Source: Haloplanus ruber (lineage in GTDB: Archaea > Halobacteriota > Halobacteria > Halobacteriales > Haloferacaceae). Taken from it: a stretch of 64,000 bases of DNA. The stretch covers positions 930,001-994,000 of the forward strand of contig NZ_JANHDK010000001.1 in NCBI RefSeq assembly GCF_024494725.1, written 5' to 3'. Shown here piece by piece: positions 8,775 to 16,106 of this stretch (positions are counted from its first letter, which is position 1; the number at the start of each line of letters is the position of its first letter). Below the pieces are notes generated by a model. That model did no database searches, was not told the origin of the DNA, and worked only from the letters and a program-made list of their open reading frames with translations. A program made the position numbers and the translations under genes.

Positions 8775-10946
8775 TCAGTCACCGACCGTCGCGGCGACGG
8801 TCTTTACGTCGAACACGTCGACGGCCGACTGTGACTTGCTGAGACCGATCTGATAGCGCAAGACGATCCGGCTCGTCTCTCCACCGGTCGTGTACTTGAA
8901 GAGGATGATCGCTTCGTTGCTCCGCAAGTCGAGTTCGCCGCCGGAGATGTACGGGGCGAGCGTGTCGTTTTGCAGGTCCGACTGGTACCACGTTTCGTCG
9001 TCGTCCGGTAGCTCACTGACGCTCGCGCCGTCGAGGAACACCTCCGCCTCGTCGGGACTCACCACCTGTTTGGTCGAGTTGTCCACATCCGTACACCGGA
9101 CTCGCCGGTACGTCCGGTTGGTCGTCGAGTTGGTGACGAATACGTCGGTCAGCTGGTAGGCTCCCGGCTTGCACTCGTAGGAGACGGCAGAGACGTTGAT
9201 GAGGTTCCCGTCGGCCGCGGAAGCCGAGAACTCAAAGCCGCCGCGATACCGCGGGTCGTTGATGTCGTAGGAGCCGTTGATTCGGTTGATGTTCGGGTTC
9301 GAGTAGCCGAGCTTCGGGCGGATTCGTTGTCCGCCGATAGAGAGCTGTCCGGTCGTCGGCCGATGAACGATGGCACTCACACTCGTGATGTTCGAGAGGA
9401 TGTTCCGGAAGATGCCGTTGAGTTCGGTGGCGTTGTCAGCGAACCGATACTCGCCGCCCGTCTCCGACGCCACGTCTTTGAGAAGTTGCTTGTCGATGTC
9501 GCTCTCTTCCCCGAATCCGATAGTGAACACCGTCACGTTGTTCTCGCCGGCTCGTTCGGCTTGCGCGACGGTCGGACCGTCGTCGCTCGCGTCGCTGTTT
9601 TTGCCGTCGGAAAGCAGGATGACTACCTTCCGGGTGCCCGGCCGCTCGCCGAAGTCGTGGACGGTGTTCGCCTTGTCGAGTCCGAGGTTGATGGCCGTCC
9701 CGCCGTCGTCGTCGTACGTGTCGATGGTGGCGTTGGCACGGGCGGTGTCGTTCGTGAAGTAGCGCTCCGAGCCATCGACCCGGTGGTACGTGCCAGTGTA
9801 GTTGAACCCGACGAACGCGGCGCGGTCGGTGGTGGTGTTGATCTCCGCGGTGAAGTTCTTGGCCGCCCGCTTCGCAGCCGCCGACTTGCTGCCTCCACCC
9901 GCGGCCGAGTTGGCCATCGACCCCGACTCGTCGATGACAAAGACGACATCGAGTGGCTGTCGATACACCGTGTCGCCGTCGACGTCGCGGATGTAACTCG
10001 ACTGGGTCCCGTTGCCCAGTGGGACGGCGATGGCGGTGTAGTTGTTGCCGACGCCCTTGTCGACTTGCAGGTTGTCCGTGGTGCTGCTGTAACTGTACGC
10101 GGGAGCGCTCACCGGCGCGCCGTCCGAGATGACCGACGCCATGCTGTCGTCACTCAGGTTGACGACCTGATTCGCCGAGTCGTTGGCCGCCCTCGGGAGC
10201 CAGTTCTGATCCAGATGAACCCGTGCCGTCTCGTTGCCGGCGTCGGTGGTCACGGCGACGCCCGTCTCCCCCTCCAGATAGCTGGCCCACGCGCGGTAGT
10301 ACGTCGATTGGACCGTGATCGTCGCGTTGTCCGGACGACTACAGGACGGGTGGCCGGATCTGAGTTGGTTCTCGGCATCGAGACCCTGGGATGCGGACAG
10401 CGAAGTGTTCTTTCGGATCCGCACCGTCGAGTCATCCACACTCCCTTCGAGATCGTAGGTCGTGATGTCGATGGTCCCGTTAGTGGCGGTGAGCGACGGC
10501 GGTTCGACCACGGCACTCGACTCGCCGCTGGCCGTCTTGGTGAACCGACCCCCAGCCTGCAGTGCGATGACTCCCTTTCCTCCCCCACGTTCGTACTCGA
10601 TAGAGGAGAGCGGAAGTGTCGCGGCACACTTACCGTCGTTTATCGCCAATCGGATGTGCCCCGCCGACGCGTTCGACCGGACGCGCACGTCGCTGGGGTT
10701 CTCGCCTCGAAATTGGAACCGCGTCGAGTTCACCCGCGTGCCCGAGAGCGCCGAGAGTCGCTCGTTGGCGCTTCCGAGCGAGACGGCGGTGCTCTCGTCA
10801 CCGATGTCGCCTTTGATATCGTCGACGAGCGACCCGCCGAGCAACAGGATAGAGACGATGCCGGCTGTAACGACGCCGATGAGCAGTACGTAGCCGACGA
10901 CCTCGGAGACGCCGCGGTCGTCGAGTCGGGTCAGCCCCGGAGGCAT
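8775..10946 (-). CDS. Pilin-like N-terminus plus von Willebrand factor A domain protein (DUF7289-type)
   Basis: A 723-aa surface protein. The N-terminus LDDRGVSEVVGYVLLIGVV is a near-canonical archaeal pilin hydrophobic start, followed by about 290 residues of beta-rich sequence. A complete VWA domain then begins near residue 330 with a full MIDAS: DESGS, the Thr in DDDGGTAINLG and the Asp in VVILLSDGKNSD. VWA domains bind ligands through a metal ion, so this looks like an adhesive subunit. It converges on the pilB operon, which fits it being carried by that fibre (inference). The start ATG sits in a 212-bp divergent promoter region shared with the FAD oxidoreductase gene. Confidence 0.85.
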   Translation of the reverse strand: MPPGLTRLDDRGVSEVVGYVLLIGVVTAGIVSILLLGGSLVDDIKGDIGDESTAVSLGSANERLSALSGTRVNSTRFQFRGENPSDVRVRSNASAGHIRLAINDGKCAATLPLSSIEYERGGGKGVIALQAGGRFTKTASGESSAVVEPPSLTATNGTIDITTYDLEGSVDDSTVRIRKNTSLSASQGLDAENQLRSGHPSCSRPDNATITVQSTYYRAWASYLEGETGVAVTTDAGNETARVHLDQNWLPRAANDSANQVVNLSDDSMASVISDGAPVSAPAYSYSSTTDNLQVDKGVGNNYTAIAVPLGNGTQSSYIRDVDGDTVYRQPLDVVFVIDESGSMANSAAGGGSKSAAAKRAAKNFTAEINTTTDRAAFVGFNYTGTYHRVDGSERYFTNDTARANATIDTYDDDGGTAINLGLDKANTVHDFGERPGTRKVVILLSDGKNSDASDDGPTVAQAERAGENNVTVFTIGFGEESDIDKQLLKDVASETGGEYRFADNATELNGIFRNILSNITSVSAIVHRPTTGQLSIGGQRIRPKLGYSNPNINRINGSYDINDPRYRGGFEFSASAADGNLINVSAVSYECKPGAYQLTDVFVTNSTTNRTYRRVRCTDVDNSTKQVVSPDEAEVFLDGASVSELPDDDETWYQSDLQNDTLAPYISGGELDLRSNEAIILFKYTTGGETSRIVLRYQIGLSKSQSAVDVFDVKTVAATVGD

Positions 10947-11158
10947 GCCTGTTCACACGCACGGCCCGTGGCCGGAGCGTCCGGGTTCGTCGACGCCCCC
11001 GTGTTCCACCGGTCCTCCCCGTTTCTCATATCCGCTCTTATCGGGGACAAGCTGATAAATCCTCGCGCGAATTCTCACTGCCGATAGTTGGAGCGTCGAT
11101 AGCGCGGTGTGTCCACACGGACAACAAGGCATTTGGGTTCGGCCGAGTAGGTCGACGC

Positions 11159-12553
11159 ATGCGACACGATACCACCTTCCTCGACGACCTGGGCCTAGCG
11201 GCCGATCAGTACTCCGTCGGCGACGCGGACCGGGAGGAGCGCTCCCACGACTGGGGCACCGCACGCGAGGACGGCGTCCGGCCCGACGTCGTCGTCTGGC
11301 CCGAGTCGACGGCGGACGTCGCCACGATTCTGCGCGCGGCGACCGAACACAGCGTCCCCGTGACGCCCTACGCCGCGGGGACGAGTCTGGAGGGCAACGC
11401 CGTTCCCGTGGAGGGTGGCATCACCCTCGATATGAACCGGATGGACAGTGTCCTCGACGTGCGCCCGGACGACCTGCAGATCGACGTCCAGCCGGGCATC
11501 CTCGGTGACGAGGTGAACGAGGCGGTGACGAAACACGGCCTGTTCCTGCCGGCGCTTCCCTCCTCGGGCGCCATCTCGACGATTGGCGGGATGCTCGCCA
11601 ACGACGCCAGCGGGATGAAGACCGTCAAGTACGGCGAGGTGAGCGACTGGGTGCTGGGAATGGAGGTGGTTCTCCCGACCGGCGAGGTCATCACGACAGG
11701 GAGCAAGGCGGCCAAGACATCCGCCGGCTACGACCTCGGCGACCTGATCGTGGGCAGCGAGGGGACACTGGGTGTCATCACGCGGGTGACGATCCAGTTG
11801 GCCGGACGACCCCAGCAGATCAGGGGCGGGCGAGCACACTTCGAGACGCTCGACGACGCCGCCGAAGCCGTCTTCGACGCCGTCCGTTCCGGGGTCGACG
11901 TCGCGAAGATCGAACTTATCGACCGCCTGAGCGCCGCCATGTCGAACGCCCACCTCGACACCGACCTCCCGGACGTACCGATGGTGTTCGTGGAGTTCCA
12001 CGCCGATCACGGGATCGGGGAGGAAATCGAGTTCTGTCGGACCATCTTCGAGGCACACGACGTGACGAGCTTCGACGTAGCCGAAAACGAGCGCGAAATG
12101 GACGACCTGTGGGCGGCCCGGCGGGAACTCGCGGAGGCACTCGAGCCGTACGACGACAATCTCTCGCCGCTCACTCCCGGCGACGTGACCGTCCCCATCA
12201 GCGAGTATCCCGACCTCGTTCGGTACGTGAAAGACCTCGGCGACCAGGAAGACTTCCTCATCTCGTGTTTCGGCCACGCGGGCGACGGCAACCTCCACTA
12301 CACGGTCATGGTCGACCCCGACGACCCCGCAGACGTGGCCCACGGGGAGACGGTATCGAAGCGCATCGTCGAACGTGCCATCGAACTCGGCGGCACGTCG
12401 ACGGGTGAGCACGGTATCGGCCTCGGTAAACAGGACTACCTTGTGGCCGAACACGGCGAGGCGGCCGTGGACGCGATGCGGTCGATCAAGGGCGCACTGG
12501 ACCCTGCGGGGATCATGAATCCCAGTAAGGTGTTCGGCGGGCCGGAGAGCTAA
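11159..12553 (+). CDS. FAD-linked oxidoreductase, glycolate oxidase subunit GlcD / D-lactate dehydrogenase type
   Basis: A 464-aa enzyme of the VAO/PCMH flavoprotein family that oxidises a 2-hydroxyacid (D-lactate or glycolate) to the 2-oxoacid. The FAD-binding PCMH domain covers about residues 40-215 (VVVWPESTADVATIL, PYAAGTSLEGNAVP, GAISTIGGMLANDASG, VGSEGTLGVIT). The C-terminal FAD-linked oxidase domain shows FGHAGDGNLHY and the C-terminal STGEHGIGLGK signature. Full length for the family. It stands alone; the true substrate cannot be decided from sequence. Confidence 0.88.
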   Translation: MRHDTTFLDDLGLAADQYSVGDADREERSHDWGTAREDGVRPDVVVWPESTADVATILRAATEHSVPVTPYAAGTSLEGNAVPVEGGITLDMNRMDSVLDVRPDDLQIDVQPGILGDEVNEAVTKHGLFLPALPSSGAISTIGGMLANDASGMKTVKYGEVSDWVLGMEVVLPTGEVITTGSKAAKTSAGYDLGDLIVGSEGTLGVITRVTIQLAGRPQQIRGGRAHFETLDDAAEAVFDAVRSGVDVAKIELIDRLSAAMSNAHLDTDLPDVPMVFVEFHADHGIGEEIEFCRTIFEAHDVTSFDVAENEREMDDLWAARRELAEALEPYDDNLSPLTPGDVTVPISEYPDLVRYVKDLGDQEDFLISCFGHAGDGNLHYTVMVDPDDPADVAHGETVSKRIVERAIELGGTSTGEHGIGLGKQDYLVAEHGEAAVDAMRSIKGALDPAGIMNPSKVFGGPES

Positions 12554-12568
12554 CCGGCCAAACGCCGG

Positions 12569-12972
12569 TCAAGCGTCCGTATTCACGTACAGGAGGCCAG
12601 CGACGACGGCCAGAAGTACTTCGACTGCCTTCGAGACGACGGCCATCGGGTTCAACTGTCCCTGTATGTAGAAGGCGTCGACCCCGAACCCTTGGAAGGC
12701 AAACAGCGCGAGTACCGTGACGAGGGCATAAACTGCGGCGACGAGGTAGAGTTCACGCCGCCAGAACCGGGTCAGGAAGAGACCGATGCCCCCGAGGAAC
12801 CCGAGGCCGTTGAGCGCGAAGAGGATGGCGAGCGTCTGAACCCGATCACCTGCGGTGCGAGACGCAGGTGGATCACGGCCGTCACCAGCGCCAACACGAT
12901 GGCCACGTAGCCGAGGGGGCTCTCCGGTAACTCCACGAGTGAGTCACTCGTCGTCGTGTTGCTCACGCTCAT
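12569..12972 (-). pseudogene. Membrane protein gene (DUF7475-type) broken by a frameshift near 12840
   Basis: The minus strand from 12972 reads MSVSNTTTSD ... VIHLRLAPQVIGF and then loses sense. From about 12838 the next frame continues with the expected sequence QTLAILFALNGLGFLGG ... and ends in GLLYVNTDA at 12569. The two halves together give a roughly 134-aa protein with four hydrophobic helices that looks complete. One base appears to be missing at GGGTTCAG (about 12836-12843). This is either a genuine inactivating indel or an assembly error. The start overlaps the stop of a small upstream reading frame. Confidence 0.7.
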
Positions 12973-13148
12973 CTGTCACCCTCCGGACTGTGATCGTCGG
13001 TCGGCGGACGATTCTCGCACGGTGGCGCCGCGACGGTGGCCCGTCGGTCGGTCACCAGTGCCGACGGGGACGTGAATACCCCAGATGTAGGTCGGACCAT
13101 ACAATCGACTGTCAACGCCACGAAACAAAGGCCGATTGGTACGATCAT
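12969..13148 (-). CDS. Possible small protein upstream of the broken membrane gene
   Basis: A 59-aa frame starting MIVPIGLCFVALTVDC, with a short hydrophobic N-terminus and a polar tail, whose stop overlaps the next start as ATGA. That overlap is the main reason to list it. A competing frame in the same stretch (12976-13164) has similar quality, and neither is recognised. It may not be a gene. Confidence 0.3.
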   Translation of the reverse strand: MIVPIGLCFVALTVDCMVRPTSGVFTSPSALVTDRRATVAAPPCENRPPTDDHSPEGDR

Positions 13149-13197
13149 CGAAATGGGTCGACACACTGGGTGGCCACGGGGCCGTAGGGATTGCACT

Positions 13198-13770
13198 TCA
13201 CAGATCCACCCGGTTGAAGTCGTAAAACACCGCTTCGAAGTCGTCCTCGCTCATCTCGGACTCCAGCTCCGCGATCCGGTCCCGCGCTTGCTCGAAGTCG
13301 TCTCTGAGGCGGGTGTACTCCTCACTTTCGCTCAGTTCGTCCTCGCTCTTGTGCGATTCGAGGGCCGCCAGTTTCGACGCGCGGGCAAAGAGCGTCGAGA
13401 GAGTCCGGTCGTACTCGTTGCGTTCGAGGAGTCCGTGGACGAGTCGGCGGACATCCTCCCGGAAGAGGGGTTTGACCACGTAGTCGTCGAACCCCATCTC
13501 AAGGACGTCGAAGTCGGGTTCGACGGCGGTCACCATCGCGACTCTGACCGAGAGGTTCCGGTCGCGAATCCGTTCGAGTACCTCGTCGCCCGAAAGCCCG
13601 GGCATCAGTCGATCCAGCAACACCACGTCCACGTCCTCGTCGACCCGGTCGAGTGCCTCCTCGCCGCTGGTCGCGACGCGCACCTCGTAGTCTTCCGAGA
13701 GCCACTCGGCGAACAGTTCGGCCAGTTCGGTTTCGTCTTCGACGACGAGGACGCAGGGTGGTGAGCTCAT
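13198..13770 (-). CDS. Response regulator with receiver and HalX domains
   Basis: A 190-aa two-component response regulator. The receiver domain (residues 5-120) has the acidic pair VEDE, the phosphoacceptor Asp in VVLLDRLMPG, the Thr in AMVTAVEP and the Lys in VVKPL. The C-terminal 65 residues, helical and rich in Glu/Arg, match the HalX domain that is nearly restricted to haloarchaea. There is no DNA-binding domain, so it probably acts by protein contact. No histidine kinase is adjacent, so its partner is encoded elsewhere. Confidence 0.9.
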   Translation of the reverse strand: MSSPPCVLVVEDETELAELFAEWLSEDYEVRVATSGEEALDRVDEDVDVVLLDRLMPGLSGDEVLERIRDRNLSVRVAMVTAVEPDFDVLEMGFDDYVVKPLFREDVRRLVHGLLERNEYDRTLSTLFARASKLAALESHKSEDELSESEEYTRLRDDFEQARDRIAELESEMSEDDFEAVFYDFNRVDL

Positions 13771-13858
13771 GTGGACGCCGAATCGACCGGCTACCCACCT
13801 CTAACGACGGCTCACTAAAAGATATTTCTCCCGCTGAGCGTGGTTGCGCGTCGTCACC

Positions 13859-14023
13859 TCAGGAGTCCGCAGCTCGCGAGCGCCGCTCGATAGTGAGGGT
13901 TCCACAGACCGGGCAGAGACAGAGGTCGTCCTCGAACGTCGATTCACACTTGGAGCAGACGTACGTCGACCCCGCCGCTGGCCCCAAATCGAGCATCCCG
14001 TCGTAGTTGTACGGTGCGGTCAT
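13859..14023 (-). CDS. Small zinc-ribbon protein, 54 aa
   Basis: A short minus-strand gene, MTAPYNYDGMLDLG ..., with two CxxC knuckles (YVCSKCES and CPVCGT) that would bind one zinc ion. Small single zinc-ribbon proteins are frequent and often essential-looking in haloarchaea, but most lack a known function. Nothing nearby points to its role. Confidence 0.7.
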   Translation of the reverse strand: MTAPYNYDGMLDLGPAAGSTYVCSKCESTFEDDLCLCPVCGTLTIERRSRAADS

Positions 14024-14222
14024 AGCCAGCCCACCTCGCCGCCGTGTTGACCGAGTGTTACCCCGTGCATATCGGTGGTGTACGTATTAGTCTATACCAC
14101 TCCATAGTATCAAAAGCTACCGGTCGGCAACAGAGAGATCGGCACCGACCGCTCGTCGGTGGTCGTTCCCGCTTCCCGGTCGGTACACAGGGCTTACCTG
14201 TCTCGGCACATAGCGTGAACGT

Positions 14223-14444
14223 ATGTCAAACCGCGTCGTGCAGGGCCGCATGGTGACCCCCGAGCGCCTGGCCGAACTGATCGAGGGCGAACGACCGATG
14301 GAAGCCGACGGCATCGAGGACGCCGATCAAGTGTGTCCGGACTGTGGCGGCGACGTCCTGGCCGTCTCGTATATGCCCTCGGTCACCGAACTGATAACGG
14401 GCTACAAGTGCCAGGACTGCGACTGGGCCGACGCCGACCGATAA
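14223..14444 (+). CDS. Small zinc-binding protein (DUF5795-type)
   Basis: A 73-aa protein with MSNRVVQGRMVTPERLAELI at the N-terminus and two CxxC motifs (CPDCGG and CQDCDW) 33 residues apart. The pattern corresponds to a conserved haloarchaeal family (DUF5795, from memory) of unknown function. It lies 40 nt upstream of tRNA-Trp on the same strand. The ATG at 14223 is preceded by ACGT with no clear ribosome binding site, which suggests a leaderless transcript. Confidence 0.8.
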   Translation: MSNRVVQGRMVTPERLAELIEGERPMEADGIEDADQVCPDCGGDVLAVSYMPSVTELITGYKCQDCDWADADR

Positions 14445-14522
14445 CCGAAATCCCTTTACCGTCCTTCGGGTAACGAAGTATCGAGGGGTTGTGGCCAAGC
14501 CCGGCATGGCGACTGACTCCAG

Positions 14523-14625
14523 AGGCCACGCCCGGTGACGACACTCCAGACTGATATACCGAGCGCGCGACTGATCATCGCTGCGCGACGACGACCCTCT
14601 GGAGTACCGAGGCGCAACCGGAGAT
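14523..14625 (+). ncRNA. tRNA-Trp intron acting as box C/D 2'-O-methylation guide
   Basis: The intron contains box C GUGACGA (14535-14541), box D' CCGA (14559-14562) and box D CCGA (14607-14610); box C' is less clear (GCGACGA at 14585-14591 is one candidate). The guide before box D' (GACUGAUAU) pairs with the exon 2 junction so that the fifth base upstream of the box faces U39. The guide before box D (CUGGAGU) pairs with the anticodon loop so that the fifth base faces C34. This follows the D+5 rule and agrees with the known haloarchaeal tRNA-Trp intron that directs Cm34 and Um39. Confidence 0.88.
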
Positions 14626-14648
14626 ATCAGTCGATCGGGGGTTCAAAT

Positions 14649-14661
14649 CCCTCCAACCCCA
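14649..14661 (+). repeat. Left attachment site (attL), 13-bp direct repeat
   Basis: The sequence CCCTCCAACCCCA forms the last 13 bases of tRNA-Trp. An exact copy lies at 44084-44096, 43 nt behind the integrase gene. Duplication of a tRNA 3' end at both borders is the standard mark of tyrosine-integrase insertion. Confidence 0.88.
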
Positions 14662-14762
14662 TACTACAAAAAAGTATTTCGGAAGCTCTTGCCGCAGAAT
14701 TCCGTCAATACGCTTACTAAAGGTAAACCTCGAGTAGCCTCCGGTCACGGAGGTGACTCGGC

Positions 14763-15041
14763 GTGACCGTCCGTGCCGAGTCTGACTCGTCGCCATATCC
14801 GGCCGACCAACTCGTTGAAGACCTCGCGAACCTGCTTGACGACCGTCTCGATGACGATTCCCTCGCGTATCTTCACAGTCGCGACCTGAGCGACGATCTC
14901 GATGCGAACGCGAGGCGTATCGGCCGGAACCTCGTCGACGCGGCCGACCGTGCCGACCTCCACGCCGAGAAGTGGTCGCACAACGGTCGGTCGACGACGT
15001 GGCTCGTCGAAGATCGCGACGACCAGGAGGCCGACCGATGA
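14763..15041 (+). CDS. Hypothetical protein, first gene of the element's left operon
   Basis: A 92-aa acidic protein with a GTG start preceded by a strong ribosome binding site (GGAGGTGA). No cysteines and no recognised domain; the sequence is predicted mostly helical (QLVEDLANLLDDRL). Its stop overlaps the next start as ATGA, and it heads a chain of five overlapping genes ending in the DUF7845-type protein. Function unknown. Confidence 0.7.
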   Translation: MTVRAESDSSPYPADQLVEDLANLLDDRLDDDSLAYLHSRDLSDDLDANARRIGRNLVDAADRADLHAEKWSHNGRSTTWLVEDRDDQEADR

Positions 15042-15724
15042 GCGAGTGTCGTCGGTGCGGCCGCCGATGCATCGGTCGACTGTGCCGCGACTGTAAGGCG
15101 GATGAGCGCGCCGCAGAGCGCGCGGAGTATCGACGCGACGAACAGCCCGAGTGCCCCTCCTGCGGCCGTGTGACGAGCGGCGAGGGAGTCGAGTGCTACC
15201 GGTGCCGCGACTCCGAGCGAGCCGAGACCGACGGCGGCCGAGAGGTGTTCATCAAAGCCGACGACGGTGGCCTTCGCGCCGAAACGTGTCCCAACTGTGG
15301 CGGATCGCTCCGGTACGTCGTCCCGGATATCGGAGCACTCGAGTGTGACGGCTGTCGGAGCGAGTACCAACACGGGACGGGTGGCGACCGTGAGTTTCTC
15401 GTCGACGAAAACGGAGAGGAGGCCGCCTCGGCTCGTCCCGACGAACTCGCCACCGACGGCGGTCGCGAGGAGTGCCCCCGATGCGGATACCTCCTTGAGA
15501 ACACCGAGGCGCCATGTCCCTACTGTGGCGCCGATCCCGACGAGGCCGACGACGGCGACGCGCTCCGCCCCGACGGCGGTTCGATTCGCGGCCTCGACGC
15601 CGGCGACGATATCGAGCGCCACCTGCAGGCCGTGCTCGAGAACGCTGACGACCGGGAGGCCCGCCGCCATGCTCGCGAGGCGCTTCAACACACCGACCGG
15701 CTCGAACGGGAGGGCCGTCGATGA
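15038..15724 (+). CDS. Multi-zinc-ribbon protein, 228 aa
   Basis: Starts MSECRRCGRRCIGRLCRDCK. At least four zinc-binding units are visible as CxxC pairs: CRRCG/CRDCK, CPSCG/CYRCR, CPNCG/CDGC and CPRCG/CPYCG. The C-terminal 60 residues are Cys-free and helical. Chained zinc ribbons bind nucleic acid or mediate protein contacts. The ATG at 15038 is chosen over an in-frame upstream Met because of the ATGA overlap with the previous stop. Specific role unknown. Confidence 0.75.
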   Translation: MSECRRCGRRCIGRLCRDCKADERAAERAEYRRDEQPECPSCGRVTSGEGVECYRCRDSERAETDGGREVFIKADDGGLRAETCPNCGGSLRYVVPDIGALECDGCRSEYQHGTGGDREFLVDENGEEAASARPDELATDGGREECPRCGYLLENTEAPCPYCGADPDEADDGDALRPDGGSIRGLDAGDDIERHLQAVLENADDREARRHAREALQHTDRLEREGRR

Positions 15725-15912
15725 ACCTCCGCGAACACGCTACCCTCGGCCCGTGCGACGACTGTGATCGGATTCGACGGTGCCGACCCGTCGATGGCGT
15801 CGGGTGGGCGTGCCTCGAGTGCGTCCCGCTCGGCGCCGGCAACGGCGAGGTCGATGCGATCGCCACTTCCTCGAACCAATCCGTCGCGACCGACGGAGGT
15901 GAGTCGGAGTGA
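15721..15912 (+). CDS. Small zinc-binding protein, 63 aa
   Basis: Contains CDDCDRIRRC and CLEC, a possible single zinc site, followed by a Cys-free acidic tail ending in TDGGESE. The start overlaps the previous stop (ATGA) and its own stop overlaps the next GTG. It belongs to the zinc-ribbon run ahead of the DUF7845-type gene. Not recognised as a named family. Confidence 0.65.
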   Translation: MNLREHATLGPCDDCDRIRRCRPVDGVGWACLECVPLGAGNGEVDAIATSSNQSVATDGGESE

Positions 15913-16106
15913 GCCGCCCGTGCGACGACTGCGGGCAGCGCGTCACCGCCGCCGAGGCGCGCGTGTACGTCTCCGAGTCGGGTGACGTAGCGATCCTCCT
16001 CTGTCGGCGGTGTTCAACACGCCGCCCCAGCGAGCGCGTCTACACGCCCCACGGCGTTCCCGAGCGGACGAGGACCGACCTGTCGAATCGGGGTCGATCA
16101 TTGTGA
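15909..16106 (+). CDS. Small zinc-ribbon protein, 65 aa
   Basis: A GTG-started protein with CDDCGQRVTAAEARVY ... LLCRRCSTR, a compact CxxC/CxxC zinc ribbon spaced by about 25 residues. The C-terminal basic tail could contact nucleic acid. Start and stop both overlap neighbours by 4 nt (GTGA), which supports translation from this frame. Function unknown. Confidence 0.65.
   Translation: MSRPCDDCGQRVTAAEARVYVSESGDVAILLCRRCSTRRPSERVYTPHGVPERTRTDLSNRGRSL

Larger units (their letters stand above)
14485..14661 (+). tRNA. tRNA-Trp (anticodon CCA) with a 103-nt intron
   Basis: Exon 1 is 14485-14522 and exon 2 is 14626-14661. The acceptor stem GGGGUUG pairs with CAACCCC at the end, with discriminator A. 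The anticodon arm ACUGA-CUCCAGA-UCAGU gives anticodon CCA. The T arm is GGGGG-UUCAAAU-CCCUC with one G-U pair. The interruption falls between positions 37 and 38, the standard archaeal bulge-helix-bulge site. CCA is not encoded. The 3' end of the gene served as the integration site for the element that follows. Confidence 0.95.

Noticed and set aside
9327-11087. 586-codon plus-strand frame
   Set aside because: Lies antisense to the VWA protein gene, is Arg/Val-rich without any domain, and only exists because of GC-rich codon structure.
11195-12454. 419-codon minus-strand frame
   Set aside because: Antisense shadow of the FAD oxidoreductase, which has clear family motifs.
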